Under the pieces are notes generated by a model that saw only the letters and a list, made by a program, of their open reading frames with translations, did no database searches and was not told where the DNA came from. Made by a program: the position numbers and the translations under genes. A stretch of DNA of 64,000 nucleotides. Origin: Paenibacillus sp. PAMC 26794 (GTDB lineage Bacteria; Bacillota; Bacilli; Paenibacillales; Paenibacillaceae). The stretch is from the NCBI RefSeq assembly GCF_000316035.1, contig NZ_ANHX01000012.1, positions 1 through 64,000 of the forward strand, written 5' to 3'. Positions 13,089-23,047 of the stretch are shown piece by piece. Within the stretch, counting starts at the first letter, position 1, and each line of letters begins with the position of its first letter.

Positions 13089-13553
13089 CTAACTATTCAG
13101 GTCGTCATCTTCCTCATTTCCTAAATACATAACCGTCTTTTCTCCCTCAACCAATCTAATGATCTGCTTTCGTAATTTTGAAGGAAATAAAGGTAGTTCG
13201 TTTATATTTTTAATTTCGAGCCACTCATATTCCACTTGGTTTTCGTCACTTGACAGAATAGAACTATCTTGGTCCATCAAACCTATGTACTCGCATAAAA
13301 AAACAAAATCTACACGATGAAGAGCTTCACCGTATACCCCTTCAATGACAAATTCCAGTGATAACGGTTCTACATCTATTCCGATTTCTTCCGCAACTTC
13401 ACGCTTCACAGCATCCGTCAGGGTTTCACCTGCATTCTGGCTCCCACCAGGCAGGATGTAGATGACTTCATCATTATCATCCTGCTTCATTGCAAGCATT
13501 CTCCCGTCTTTAATGATCAATGCTTTTGCAGAATTTCTAATCTTTCTCTCCAT
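13089..13553 (-). CDS. Nudix hydrolase
   Basis: 154 residues. The Nudix box is complete: GGSQNAGETLTDAVKREVAE followed by EIGI. It holds the REVAEE metal-binding Glu residues. Nudix enzymes hydrolyse nucleoside diphosphates linked to another moiety; the substrate cannot be told from sequence. The acidic tail (NEEDDDLNS) is unusual but short. The start at 13553 is preceded by GGGGGA; the frame is open upstream to 13664 without a ribosome binding site at the first ATG. Confidence 0.88.
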   Translation of the reverse strand: MERKIRNSAKALIIKDGRMLAMKQDDNDEVIYILPGGSQNAGETLTDAVKREVAEEIGIDVEPLSLEFVIEGVYGEALHRVDFVFLCEYIGLMDQDSSILSSDENQVEYEWLEIKNINELPLFPSKLRKQIIRLVEGEKTVMYLGNEEDDDLNS

Positions 13554-13664
13554 TGCTAATCCCCCATATATATCTGTATCATGTTGTTGAAGGTTGATTC
13601 CATTGAACATCACGATCTCCATGAAGAATATTTTAACACATACATCTAAACAAATTCTGAACAA

Positions 13665-14549
13665 TCAAATCAACTCACTCTTGGCGACCTCCATGAAAGC
13701 AGCCATAGACGGAGAGATCCATTTTTCCCGATGCCAGAGCATTTGCGCAGAAAAGGATACATCTGATAAATCCCACGGCAGAGCAACCACTTCCCCATCG
13801 CTCAACTCTTTCTTCAAAGCCATTTCAGGTAATAAAGCGATTCCTAGACCAGCCGCAACACATTGTTTAATGGCTTCTACACTATGAAACTCCAGCTCTG
13901 TCAGAGCATCTGCACCTTTCTTCGTTATGGATTGGTCAAAATAAGTGCGATACGAACAGTTCTTTTCGGTCAGCAAAAAATGCTGTTTGTGGAAGTCATC
14001 GATAACTAACGCGGAACGCGATGCTAACATATGATCGGGAGAAACCACCATTTGAAAGGTCTCATCCTTTAAAAACTCTGACTGAAGGTCTTTGGAATTA
14101 ATAGGCTCATCCAATACAAAAACGACATCGGCATGCCCTTCTCTCAGACTCGATTTAAGCTCTTGCCCAGACAAGGGGCGGAACAATAACCGCACACCAG
14201 GATAGTCCGCTCGGAAGCGTTTGAACAAGGATGGAAGAAGATATGCACACAGCACTTCGTCTGCTCCGATCACAACCGTTCCCGCCAATTCTCCGTGCTG
14301 ACTGGATATGCACTTTGCTTCCTCTACATCGTTTAATATCTTAGTGGCGTAAGGCAGAAACTGTTGGCCAGCATCCGTTAACACGACCTTTTTGCCTAAT
14401 CGATCCAGCAATTTCACCCCAAGTTCTTCTTCCAGCGATTTGATTTGCATGGTTATGGTAGAGGGTACATAGCTCAATAATTCAGCAGTTTGACTAAAGC
14501 TGCAGGTCGATGCAAGTGTCCAAAAGGTTTTTAGCTGGCGTATTTCCAT
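13665..14549 (-). CDS. LysR-family transcriptional regulator
   Basis: 294 residues. The N-terminal winged helix (MEIRQLKTFWTLASTCSFSQ, then STITMQIKSLEEELGVKLLD) is followed by a periplasmic-binding-protein-like effector domain. The start ATG at 14549 has AGGAGGTG seven bases upstream. Divergent from the MetX-like hydrolase gene at 14674; control of that gene is the simplest inference. The C-terminal stop lies 111 bases upstream of the Nudix start. Confidence 0.92.
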   Translation of the reverse strand: MEIRQLKTFWTLASTCSFSQTAELLSYVPSTITMQIKSLEEELGVKLLDRLGKKVVLTDAGQQFLPYATKILNDVEEAKCISSQHGELAGTVVIGADEVLCAYLLPSLFKRFRADYPGVRLLFRPLSGQELKSSLREGHADVVFVLDEPINSKDLQSEFLKDETFQMVVSPDHMLASRSALVIDDFHKQHFLLTEKNCSYRTYFDQSITKKGADALTELEFHSVEAIKQCVAAGLGIALLPEMALKKELSDGEVVALPWDLSDVSFSAQMLWHREKWISPSMAAFMEVAKSELI

Positions 14550-14673
14550 GAGTCAGGCACCTCCTAAGTTCAAAATAAATGAATGATATGTTCGATAACG
14601 TTTCGTTGAATTGATAATAGACGTATTGTAGAGTGAAATCAAGTTATTACTATTTTATAAGGAGAATCAATCT

Positions 14674-15684
14674 ATGAACGATTATGAAACATATAACCTT
14701 GGAGATACATTACTTCAATCGGGACAACAGCTCCCTCAAGCCTTTATCGCTTACAAGACCTATGGAAACTTAAATGCGGCAAAGGACAATGTTATTGTTG
14801 TCCCAACATGGTTTGCTGGAATTCACACAGATAATGAATGGTTAATTGGAACGGACAAAGCACTGGACCCCAGTCGTTATTTTATCGTTGTGCCCAATAT
14901 GTTGGGTAACGGATTATCTTCCTCTCCAAGCAATACCCCTGCTCCATATGATAAGGAGAACTTCCCTCCCATCTCCATGTATGACAATGTGCGTGCCCAA
15001 CATCAACTGATCACTCAAAAATTCGGTATCTCCAAAATCAAACTTGTTGTGGGCTGGTCTCTGGGAGCCATGCAGGTTTATCAATGGGGAACCAGTTATC
15101 CTGAGATGGTCGAGCGTATTGCCCCCTTTGGCGGAACGGCAAAGAGCAGACCCCATACACAGTTGGTATTCGAAGCAATGATCGCGGCGTTACAGGCAGA
15201 TTCGAATTATAAAAATGGTAGATATGAACACCCTCCGGTTGCCGGTCTCGCAGCGATGGGAAGAGCTTATGCTCCATGGGGGTTCTCGCAGGCGTACTAT
15301 TTGGAGAAATTGTACCAATCTGAGGGTTACGACTCCTTGAAATCTTATGTAGAAGATTACTGGGATCAAGTATTTCTTCCCTTCGATGCTAACGACTTGA
15401 TTACCATGTTACGTACAGGAATCTATGGAGACATAAGCGATAATCCCATAGATGGCGGCAACTTCGAACAGGCGTTAAGCAAGATCACTGCTCCTGCACT
15501 CGTTATGCCAGGATCAAGTGACTTGTTTTTCACGCCAGAAGACAGTTCGTATGATGCTCAGCATATGCCAAACGCGGTGTATCAACCTATAGAGTCCAAG
15601 TGGGGACACTGCTTTGGAATCGGAGCAAACGAAGAGGATTCACTCGTTATCGATCGTTATCTAAAGCAATTTTTGGAGTCATGA
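14674..15684 (+). CDS. Alpha/beta hydrolase of the MetX (homoserine acyltransferase-like) family
   Basis: 336 residues. The nucleophile elbow is VVGWSLGAMQVYQW, with Ser in GWSLG as in MetX proteins (usual form GGSMGG). The end has a catalytic Asp (PGSSDLFFTPED) and His (SKWGHCFG). The HTDNEWLIGTDKALD stretch and the RYFIVVPNMLGNG strand are MetX features. The first Gly-Ser oxyanion variation makes a true homoserine O-acetyltransferase doubtful; a hydrolase or another acyltransferase is equally possible. Downstream 15685-15869 has no terminator I trust. Likely controlled by the divergent LysR gene. Confidence 0.8.
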   Translation: MNDYETYNLGDTLLQSGQQLPQAFIAYKTYGNLNAAKDNVIVVPTWFAGIHTDNEWLIGTDKALDPSRYFIVVPNMLGNGLSSSPSNTPAPYDKENFPPISMYDNVRAQHQLITQKFGISKIKLVVGWSLGAMQVYQWGTSYPEMVERIAPFGGTAKSRPHTQLVFEAMIAALQADSNYKNGRYEHPPVAGLAAMGRAYAPWGFSQAYYLEKLYQSEGYDSLKSYVEDYWDQVFLPFDANDLITMLRTGIYGDISDNPIDGGNFEQALSKITAPALVMPGSSDLFFTPEDSSYDAQHMPNAVYQPIESKWGHCFGIGANEEDSLVIDRYLKQFLES

Positions 15685-15869
15685 GTAAAAAAAGAAGGAG
15701 CACAAAGTAAAAAAAGTGCACAAAGCTCATTTTTCTTTTCTCCGCTACAACTCGAAAGTAAAAAAGATACCAGTTCTCGTCAATAACCTTTATATCCCGT
15801 TCCCCCTTTCTCGTTTAGAATATTTTCAAGTAAGCGTTATTGAAATATGACTGATAAGGGGGAAAAGAA

Positions 15870-17474
15870 ATGAACAAGAAAACGAAAGCTTTAGTCTTGT
15901 CTGTGTGCATGTCAACCTTATTACTCGCAGCCTGTAGCAATGGAAGCGGTGCTGATAAAGGTTCAACGACGGACAAGGATTCCAACGAGCCTGGAACGAC
16001 CACCATTCACACCGTAACATCAGAATACACTTCTGCAAAATATCCAAAGGGCGACGATATCACCAACAATGTGTGGATTAAGCGATACAAAGAGAAGTTT
16101 AATATCAACGTCAAAACAGACTGGGTTAGCGATGAGTACGATACAAAACTCAATTTGGCTATCGCATCGAACGATCTTCCTGACGTATTCAGAGTTAATC
16201 CATCACAACTGAGACAGTTAGTCGAAGCAGATATGGTCATGGACCTTACCGAGGTATTTGATCAACATGCTTCAGATCGTCTCAAAGGTTACATGGAAGC
16301 GGATGCGGACAGTTACGAGTCTGGAAAAAAGGACGGTAAGCTGTACGGGATACCGCAGATGCACTGGGGATTAATTGATCAACCCGACTTCATCTGGATC
16401 CGGAACGACTGGAAAGAAGAATTGGGACTCCAAGATCCGAAATCGGTGGAAGACATCAAGAATATCGCATTGAAATTCATGGAAAAGCACGGCGGTTATG
16501 GTATAGCGGTAGACCAATCATTGGATTACCTCAACCTGCTCGCTATTGCATGGAATGCACACCCGGATATGTGGATGGAAGATAACAGTGGACAACTCGT
16601 GTACGGCTCCGTGCAGCCTGAGATGAAAAATGCGCTGGCGGAGTGGTCAGAATGGTACAAGCGAGGCATCATTGATCCGGAATTTGCAATCAAAGACTTT
16701 AATGCGATGAACGCGGACATTGTAGCTGGTAAAGTGGGAATGCAGCCTTATTACCAATGGTGGGGTTATAATCCGGGTGTCGACACAGTATCCAATCTGG
16801 GTAAGGACGCTATCTTCTATCCATATATCATCCCAACCGTTGATGGGAAAGAAGCCACACAATCCATCTTTTTCGCCAACAACAATTATATCGTCATGAA
16901 AAAGGGATTCAAGAGCCCTGAAGAAGTGATCCAGATTTTGAACGACTATGCGTATATCGTGGATGAAGGCAATGGTAAGGAATCGACAGAAACGTTATCC
17001 GCCTTGCTGGACAACGATATTGGCCATGTTGTTGGAGCATTCCGTGTACTTAACCCTAATTCTGATTACGAGCAATTTGAGGCCGTATCCGCTGCCCTTC
17101 AATCCAAGGACACCAGTGGACTTACGACTTCGGGTATGTGGCAAAAATATAACAACAGTGTTGAGTTCATGGAGAATGCAACCCCAGGAGCAGTCGGTGA
17201 TTATTTGCAACAAGGGGCTCCAAAGAATGCGTATGGTCTTGCCAAGAAAGTACTGGACAGCGAGAACTACACAAAGACGGCCTTATGGGGTGTTACGCCA
17301 GAAATACTTTCAAGTTACGGCACAACCTTGGATGATATCCTGACCGAAGGCTTCACCAAGATCATTATGGGTAGCGAAAGTATCGATTATTTCGATGTTA
17401 TTGTCCAGAATTGGCGTGCAGCCGGGGGTGATAACGCAACCCAGGCAGTCAATGAAGCCTACGGGAAGAAATAA
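15870..17474 (+). CDS. Sugar ABC transporter substrate-binding lipoprotein (LplA type)
   Basis: 534 residues. A lipoprotein signal peptide with lipobox LLAAC (lipidated Cys at about 22) is followed by a Ser/Gly/Asp-rich tether. The remainder is a family 1 extracellular binding protein (DLPDVFRVNPSQLRQLVEAD, then MEADADSYESGKKDGKLYGI). It captures oligosaccharides outside the membrane for the two permeases just downstream. No ATPase gene is in the operon, as is normal for this class, which shares an MsmX-type ATPase encoded elsewhere. The tail (NATQAVNEAYGKK) is intact. Confidence 0.92.
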   Translation: MNKKTKALVLSVCMSTLLLAACSNGSGADKGSTTDKDSNEPGTTTIHTVTSEYTSAKYPKGDDITNNVWIKRYKEKFNINVKTDWVSDEYDTKLNLAIASNDLPDVFRVNPSQLRQLVEADMVMDLTEVFDQHASDRLKGYMEADADSYESGKKDGKLYGIPQMHWGLIDQPDFIWIRNDWKEELGLQDPKSVEDIKNIALKFMEKHGGYGIAVDQSLDYLNLLAIAWNAHPDMWMEDNSGQLVYGSVQPEMKNALAEWSEWYKRGIIDPEFAIKDFNAMNADIVAGKVGMQPYYQWWGYNPGVDTVSNLGKDAIFYPYIIPTVDGKEATQSIFFANNNYIVMKKGFKSPEEVIQILNDYAYIVDEGNGKESTETLSALLDNDIGHVVGAFRVLNPNSDYEQFEAVSAALQSKDTSGLTTSGMWQKYNNSVEFMENATPGAVGDYLQQGAPKNAYGLAKKVLDSENYTKTALWGVTPEILSSYGTTLDDILTEGFTKIIMGSESIDYFDVIVQNWRAAGGDNATQAVNEAYGKK

Positions 17475-17564
17475 TTTCGTTTGTCACAAAGAGGGGATGA
17501 GGGTGCTCTCTCCCCTTTATTTGATAGCGATTACATTTGGCGTACAAGGAACGGAGGAATATGT

Positions 17565-18455
17565 ATGTTGAGAAAATGGAAGCAGCAGCGTGCTTACCAT
17601 CTCATGTTGATCCCAAGCCTGGTCTTGGTCTTCATCTTTAGTTACATCCCTTTCTACGGACTTATTATTGCGTTTCAGAAGTACAATCCGGGCCTCGGTT
17701 TCAACTCGCCATGGGTAGGATGGGATAATTTTAACCACATATTTAATCAACCGAACTTCGTAAGAACGATCTGGAATACATTGTACATGTCTGTCTTCAA
17801 GATGATCGGTGGTATAATCGTGCCCGTTATTTTCGCATTATTGCTCAACGAGGTACTTCACAGTGGAATTAAACGTACATTTCAAACCCTTGTCTACATT
17901 CCGAACTTCCTCTCTTGGGTCATTATGGCCGGCATCATGCTGGATATCCTTAGCTCCGACGGCATCATCAATACATTTCTAAGTGTATTTGGTATTGCAC
18001 CGATCTCCTTTCTTGGCACACCCTCCATTTTTCCTTGGACGATGATTGTGAGTGACATATGGAAAGGATTCGGGTTTGGCACGGTTGTTTATTTGGCAGC
18101 CCTGACCAGTATTGATCCGGGACTTTACGAAGCCGCGGTGATCGACGGAGCGAAACGGTGGAAGCAGACCATCTACATTACGTTGCCTCTCCTCATGCCA
18201 ACCATTGTTTTAATGACCGTACTTTCACTTGGAAACGTACTCAATGCTGGCTTTGACCAAATCTATAATCTCTACTCCCCTGTTGTCTATCAGACGGGTG
18301 ATATTATTGATACCTATGTCTACCGTTTAGGAATTCAACAAGCACAGTATTCAATTGGTACCGCTGTAGGGTTATTCAAATCGATCATTTCCAGTGTTCT
18401 CGTTGCTGTATCATACATCCTGGCTTACAGAGTGGCTGGTTATCGTATCTTCTAA
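17565..18455 (+). CDS. Sugar ABC transporter permease, LplB type
   Basis: 296 residues with six predicted membrane helices. The EAA loop for ATPase docking is recognisable as YEAAVIDGAKRWKQTIYITL. The start ATG at 17565 has GGAGG seven bases upstream; the frame is open from 17481 but the first codons have no such site. Follows the binding-protein gene by 90 bases. Confidence 0.92.
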   Translation: MLRKWKQQRAYHLMLIPSLVLVFIFSYIPFYGLIIAFQKYNPGLGFNSPWVGWDNFNHIFNQPNFVRTIWNTLYMSVFKMIGGIIVPVIFALLLNEVLHSGIKRTFQTLVYIPNFLSWVIMAGIMLDILSSDGIINTFLSVFGIAPISFLGTPSIFPWTMIVSDIWKGFGFGTVVYLAALTSIDPGLYEAAVIDGAKRWKQTIYITLPLLMPTIVLMTVLSLGNVLNAGFDQIYNLYSPVVYQTGDIIDTYVYRLGIQQAQYSIGTAVGLFKSIISSVLVAVSYILAYRVAGYRIF

Positions 18456-18473
18456 GAAGGAGGAACTCACATT

Positions 18474-19364
18474 ATGATCTATGATAAAAGTATGAGCAGA
18501 CGTGTGTTTCTTATCTTAAACTACACCATACTGCTTCTAATCTCTCTCCTATGTATCCTGCCGTTTATCAACCTGCTGGCTGTTTCATTCAGCAGCAGCG
18601 CAGCTGTATCTGCGGGGAGTGTTACGTTCTGGCCTGTGGAATTTACGACAAAAGCCTATGAATTTGCATTAACTGGAGGATCATTTTTCTCCTCTCTCTG
18701 GGTAGCCATTCAACGAACCGTTATCGGAACGGTGGTGAACCTGGTTCTGATCGTACTCACGGCTTATCCCCTCTCCAAATCAAAACAAAAATTAATGGGG
18801 CGCAATATTTATATGGGATTTTTCATCGTAACCATGTTATTCAGCGGAGGACTAATTCCAACCTATCTCGTGGTCGTCAAAATGGGACTGATCGATTCTA
18901 TCTGGTCTCTGATCCTGCCTGGGGCCCTCCCCGTATTCAGTATGATTATCCTTATGAATTTCATTAGAGGTTTGCCCGAGGAGATTGAAGAATCAGCAAT
19001 TATCGATGGTGCTGGGCCAGTACAGGTATTGCTTCGTATTCTACTCCCACTTCTCAAGCCCGCCCTCGCTACGGTTGGTTTGTTCAGTATCGTTGCCCAC
19101 TGGAATTCGTGGTTCGATGGCATTATCTATATGAACAATCCAGCTAATTATCCATTACAAAGTTACCTCCAGACCCTCCTGCAAAGTTTTGAGCAAATCA
19201 TGCTGAAATCTGGGTCAGATTATACGCAGCTGTTGTCCATGATGAACGCCAGAACGGGGCGCGCCGCTCAGATGTTCCTGGGTGCCATTCCGATTTTGCT
19301 TGTGTATCCATTCTTGCAGAAATATTTCACCAAAGGTTTGGTGCTAGGTAGCGTCAAAGGGTGA
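18474..19364 (+). CDS. Sugar ABC transporter permease, LplC/YtcP type
   Basis: 296 residues, six predicted helices. The EAA motif is EESAIIDGAGPVQVLLRILL. The C-terminal LVYPFLQKYFTKGLVLGSVKG end is typical of the carbohydrate YtcP/LplC subgroup. AGGAGG precedes the ATG, 18 bases after the LplB-type gene, so the two are translated from one message. Confidence 0.93.
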   Translation: MIYDKSMSRRVFLILNYTILLLISLLCILPFINLLAVSFSSSAAVSAGSVTFWPVEFTTKAYEFALTGGSFFSSLWVAIQRTVIGTVVNLVLIVLTAYPLSKSKQKLMGRNIYMGFFIVTMLFSGGLIPTYLVVVKMGLIDSIWSLILPGALPVFSMIILMNFIRGLPEEIEESAIIDGAGPVQVLLRILLPLLKPALATVGLFSIVAHWNSWFDGIIYMNNPANYPLQSYLQTLLQSFEQIMLKSGSDYTQLLSMMNARTGRAAQMFLGAIPILLVYPFLQKYFTKGLVLGSVKG

Positions 19365-19366
19365 AC

Positions 19367-19404
19367 AAAAGGGCTTGCAGTTCATACTGCGAGCCCTTTG
19401 TTTA
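19367..19404. terminator. Terminator of the first sugar ABC operon
   Basis: Arms AAAAGGGCTTGCAGT and ACTGCGAGCCCTTTG with a TCAT loop, starting three bases after the stop codon. Confidence 0.85.
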
Positions 19405-19469
19405 TATCTAAACTTATGTTTATGATCGCTGTACCGCATTATGAGATGCATAAATGAAAGCATGAATGA

Positions 19470-21215
19470 CTATTTGGCTTCTATAATGGCAGGCAGCAGA
19501 ATGGAGAAAATGGTACCTTCACCCATTTTACTCTCCACCTGTATTCCATAAGGTTTACCAAAATGAAGCTGAATCCGCCGCTGCACATTATGCAATCCAA
19601 TCCCATTCGTTCCCGTACTTGCACCGGGCTTCTCTTCCAATAGATTCTGCATCGTATGATGATCCATACCAACACCATTATCGCAGACCTCGATCACAAC
19701 TTCATCCAGCTGTGATTGAATCCGAATGGTGATGATTCCGTCTTCTTCCAGTTCGGCCAGACCATGAAAAATCGCATTCTCCACAATCGGCTGCAGGATC
19801 ATTTTGGGCATGCGATAATTTAGCAGTCTATCCTCAATCTCGTATCTCATCTGAATACAATCGTAGTACCTGACATTCTGGATCGTTACGTAATTCGTTA
19901 TATTATCAAGTTCCTCACGAATGGTTACGAGGGTTCCATCGGATTTTGTTGCATAGCGGAGCATCGAGATTAGTGCATCGGTCATTTTCACGATTTTATC
20001 AGCCTGCTGCATTGAGGCAATCCATTTCACCGACCCAAGGGTGTTATACAGAAAATGAGGCTTGATCTGGTCATGGAGCGCACGCATCTCGGCCTTGGCT
20101 TTCTCTATTTCTTCCTGCTGCATCCGTTCGACCATTCGCTTCAATTCATGCGACATTCTGTTAAATCGAATGGATAAATGTCCAATCTCGTCTTTTGATC
20201 CAATAGGTTCAACTTGTTCAAACCGACCTTTCTCGACTAGAGCAATATTCCGTAGCAGTTTTTTAATGGGAGTTGTGATCACGTGAGATAAAAAGCTGGA
20301 TATGACGGCAGCAAAAAGAACAATGACAATGGCAAGCGTCACCAGATTACGGCCCAATATTTTGCCATCAGCAGTGAGCTCATCCAAAGGCATATATAAG
20401 TAAGTTGTCCATTTTTGCTGACTAAGGGGACTGGTCACCACGACATTTAGTGCTTCAGGCGGACGAACGTTGTCCCGGAACAGTGTCCCGATTAATCGTT
20501 CGTTCACGTTGTATACGATCTTGTCATCCTCATCTACGATCATGAATCTGGAGCGCAGCCCTTCCTGCAAGTTGCGGTTGACGATTTCAATGAATTTGAT
20601 ATCAATGCTGACAACAATCACGCCAAGCAGTTTTCCACTAGTCACATCATGAATTTTGCGGGCGTGTGACACTGCCAGTATTTTATTCTCCAATTGCTCG
20701 TCGATTCGTGTTGTGAGTGTAATCGTTCGATCCTTATCATGCATGAACTTTTTAAACCACAATTCGTTTGCTACTTTGAAGTTTGGATCAATGGGTTGAT
20801 GTGGACTTACAAAAAGGTCCTGTCCCCCGTTCATATTGTAGAGATAGATGGAGAATACGCGATCTTTCATCATGATATAATTCATCAGAATATTGTATGC
20901 GGCAATCTCATGTTGTTCATCCCCCTCTCGCAGGAAATCCTGGATCGGAAAACTCCCTTCATGAGTCGCAGACAGATTGTCACTAAGGCCATTGCTGGCG
21001 AGCAGCGAAATTTTCTCAATCTCCTTGAGGAACTCGTCAATGCGGATATTCGTTTGTTTGGCCAGATCGTTTAGCAACGTTGTATAGTTCTGTGCCAACA
21101 ACCGCTCTGAGGAGTAATACGAATTGATTGTCATCACCAATACCGGAAGGATAATGACCGTCATACAGATCACCATAATTTTGTACTTGATTCGGAAGGG
21201 CCGAACATGCTTCAT
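19470..21215 (-). CDS. Sensor histidine kinase, YesM family
   Basis: 581 residues. Membrane helix near residues 8-30, an extracellular Cache-like region of about 230 residues, a second helix near 290, and a HAMP domain (SHVITTPIKKLLRNIALVE). The His-kinase domain follows: the phospho-acceptor His is in DQIKPHFLYNTLGS and the N box in LQPIVENAIFHG. It senses an extracellular sugar signal and phosphorylates the neighbouring YesN protein. The ATG at 21215 follows AGAGGTG by six bases; the GTG at 21224 lies inside that site. Convergent with the sugar ABC operon it probably controls. Confidence 0.9.
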   Translation of the reverse strand: MKHVRPFRIKYKIMVICMTVIILPVLVMTINSYYSSERLLAQNYTTLLNDLAKQTNIRIDEFLKEIEKISLLASNGLSDNLSATHEGSFPIQDFLREGDEQHEIAAYNILMNYIMMKDRVFSIYLYNMNGGQDLFVSPHQPIDPNFKVANELWFKKFMHDKDRTITLTTRIDEQLENKILAVSHARKIHDVTSGKLLGVIVVSIDIKFIEIVNRNLQEGLRSRFMIVDEDDKIVYNVNERLIGTLFRDNVRPPEALNVVVTSPLSQQKWTTYLYMPLDELTADGKILGRNLVTLAIVIVLFAAVISSFLSHVITTPIKKLLRNIALVEKGRFEQVEPIGSKDEIGHLSIRFNRMSHELKRMVERMQQEEIEKAKAEMRALHDQIKPHFLYNTLGSVKWIASMQQADKIVKMTDALISMLRYATKSDGTLVTIREELDNITNYVTIQNVRYYDCIQMRYEIEDRLLNYRMPKMILQPIVENAIFHGLAELEEDGIITIRIQSQLDEVVIEVCDNGVGMDHHTMQNLLEEKPGASTGTNGIGLHNVQRRIQLHFGKPYGIQVESKMGEGTIFSILLPAIIEAK

Positions 21216-21243
21216 ATGCTGCACCTCTATTCACCGATTACAT

Positions 21244-22860
21244 TCATCCCTGCTGTAATTCTCGATATTCCTCAGGAGTGACACCTACCGATTTTTTGAA
21301 AATCTTACTGAAGTACGTGTAATTATGGTAGCCCACCTTTTCTGCGATTTCATACACTCTCATTCCTCTGCTCAATAGATACGCCTTGGCATGTTCAATT
21401 CGAACTCGGGTCAAGTACGTGATAAAGTTCTCTCCTCGTTCCTGTTTGAACACACGGCTGAGATACGACGCATTCACACTGATTTGGCTAGCGATACTTT
21501 GCAGTGAGATATCTTCCGCATAATACTTGTCGATCAATTCAGTGGCGAGATCGGTGTAAGTGCTCTCCTGTTTGATTTGGGAATCGGTTTGGAAGTAATA
21601 CGCAATATGAGCAAGCATATCTTGATGGATATCCTCCCAATACTCCCCCTTTAGAACGATTTCATATGGGGATTTCTCTGTTAAAGAAGGTGCACCTCTT
21701 TCCGTGGCTCGGGATAGATGGGAATGTATCGTTTCCATTACCATGATATATTGCTTGCGAATGCTATTCTCATCCGCTCGTAGCTGTTCCAGATTCGATC
21801 GGATTCCTTCAAGGAACTCTTCCGCCTTTTGGTTGTCTTTGCTTACCCACAACTTCAACAAATCTCGTTCTTGTTGCGGGCTTAGAGCCCCCTTAACTTC
21901 ATGTCGATCTGGGGATTGAACCATATCATCGTAATACAACACCTGGTTGCTTCCTGTGAAGAAACCCTGTTGTAGAGCCGTTTCTGCCTCTTGGCAGGCC
22001 TTCCTGATGTGAAGGAAACCGGAAGTCATTCTACTTACCCCAGCCGTGAGCGATAGATTCATAAAATCCTTGATCGAAGACAGCAATTTATTACATAGTT
22101 TATTCAAGTCGGCGTGTACAGATTGGCTCTCAGGAAGTACATTGACGATCACCCAATATTCAGAGGAACTTTCAACAAAAATCTCTTTCTCCCACTTCGA
22201 TGGAATGATCTCTTCCATAATATTAAGAATCGAAAATCGGAGCAGCTTTTCCCCCTTCTCAACATATTTCCGCTTTGCATCCTCGTAATAGTTCACGATG
22301 AACTTAATGACAACCAACTGGTCCGAACGTATACGAAAATGCAGTTCTTCCGCTTTGGTGACGATATCTTCCTCACTAATGAATCCGCTTACAATATCTT
22401 GGAAGAAACTATCCTTTAGATATCTTAGGCTCTTGGAATAGTCTTGTGTTATAGAGGGTGTGTTGGTTGGGTGAACATGTTCACTTTGCAGTTTCTGTCC
22501 AACAGTGCTCAGGAGGTCAATAAGGGAGGATTCGGTGATCTCACTTTTAATCAAGTAATCTGAAGCGCCAAGTTTTAGCGCCTCTTTCACATAATGAAAT
22601 TCGTCAAAATTACTTAAGATGACATACTTACAGGTTTTCAGTACGCAGGAGGCCTCTTGTATAAGCTGTAGCCCATCCATAATCGGCATCTTAATATCTG
22701 TAATAATTAGATCAGGCATCACTTCAAGCGCAAGGCTTAATGCCTCTTTTCCATTTCCCGCCTCACCAACAACATAGAAATTATACTCTTCCCAATTCAG
22801 CATGGAACGAATTCCAACCCGCATGAGCAATTCATCATCTACGATCATCAGTTTATACAT
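21244..22860 (-). CDS. Response regulator, YesN family (receiver plus AraC-type DNA-binding domain)
   Basis: 538 residues. The receiver domain begins MYKLMIVDDELLMRVGIRSM, with the phospho-acceptor Asp in DLIITDIKMPIMDG. A long middle region leads to a C-terminal AraC domain (SLQSIASQISVNASYLSRVF, then YEIAEKVGYHNYTYFSKIFK). The ATG at 22860 follows GGGGGA; the frame upstream to 22977 has no ribosome binding site. Spaced 28 bases before the kinase, forming one transcript. Confidence 0.91.
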   Translation of the reverse strand: MYKLMIVDDELLMRVGIRSMLNWEEYNFYVVGEAGNGKEALSLALEVMPDLIITDIKMPIMDGLQLIQEASCVLKTCKYVILSNFDEFHYVKEALKLGASDYLIKSEITESSLIDLLSTVGQKLQSEHVHPTNTPSITQDYSKSLRYLKDSFFQDIVSGFISEEDIVTKAEELHFRIRSDQLVVIKFIVNYYEDAKRKYVEKGEKLLRFSILNIMEEIIPSKWEKEIFVESSSEYWVIVNVLPESQSVHADLNKLCNKLLSSIKDFMNLSLTAGVSRMTSGFLHIRKACQEAETALQQGFFTGSNQVLYYDDMVQSPDRHEVKGALSPQQERDLLKLWVSKDNQKAEEFLEGIRSNLEQLRADENSIRKQYIMVMETIHSHLSRATERGAPSLTEKSPYEIVLKGEYWEDIHQDMLAHIAYYFQTDSQIKQESTYTDLATELIDKYYAEDISLQSIASQISVNASYLSRVFKQERGENFITYLTRVRIEHAKAYLLSRGMRVYEIAEKVGYHNYTYFSKIFKKSVGVTPEEYRELQQG

Positions 22861-22965
22861 GCGTATCCCCCAACATGAACCATTTTTAGATATTTTACCA
22901 TTAAACGAACTCTTGCAAAGATGTCTAGCGAACCTTATTGAATTGCGGGTATTATAAATAACACT

Positions 22966-22993
22966 TTTACAGAACATATGTTCGTGTTATAAT
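22966..22993 (+). promoter_or_regulatory. Promoter with LexA (SOS) box in its spacer
   Basis: TTTACA -35 (22966-22971) and TATAAT -10 (22988-22993) are 16 bases apart. The spacer holds the palindrome AGAACATATGTTCG (22971-22984). It matches the Gram-positive LexA/DinR box CGAACATATGTTCG in all but the first base. LexA bound here would occlude RNA polymerase. Confidence 0.7.
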
Positions 22994-23047
22994 CAGATTA
23001 TCGTATTTGGTGTAGCATAACATGCCCGCCTGGAAAGGATACATATC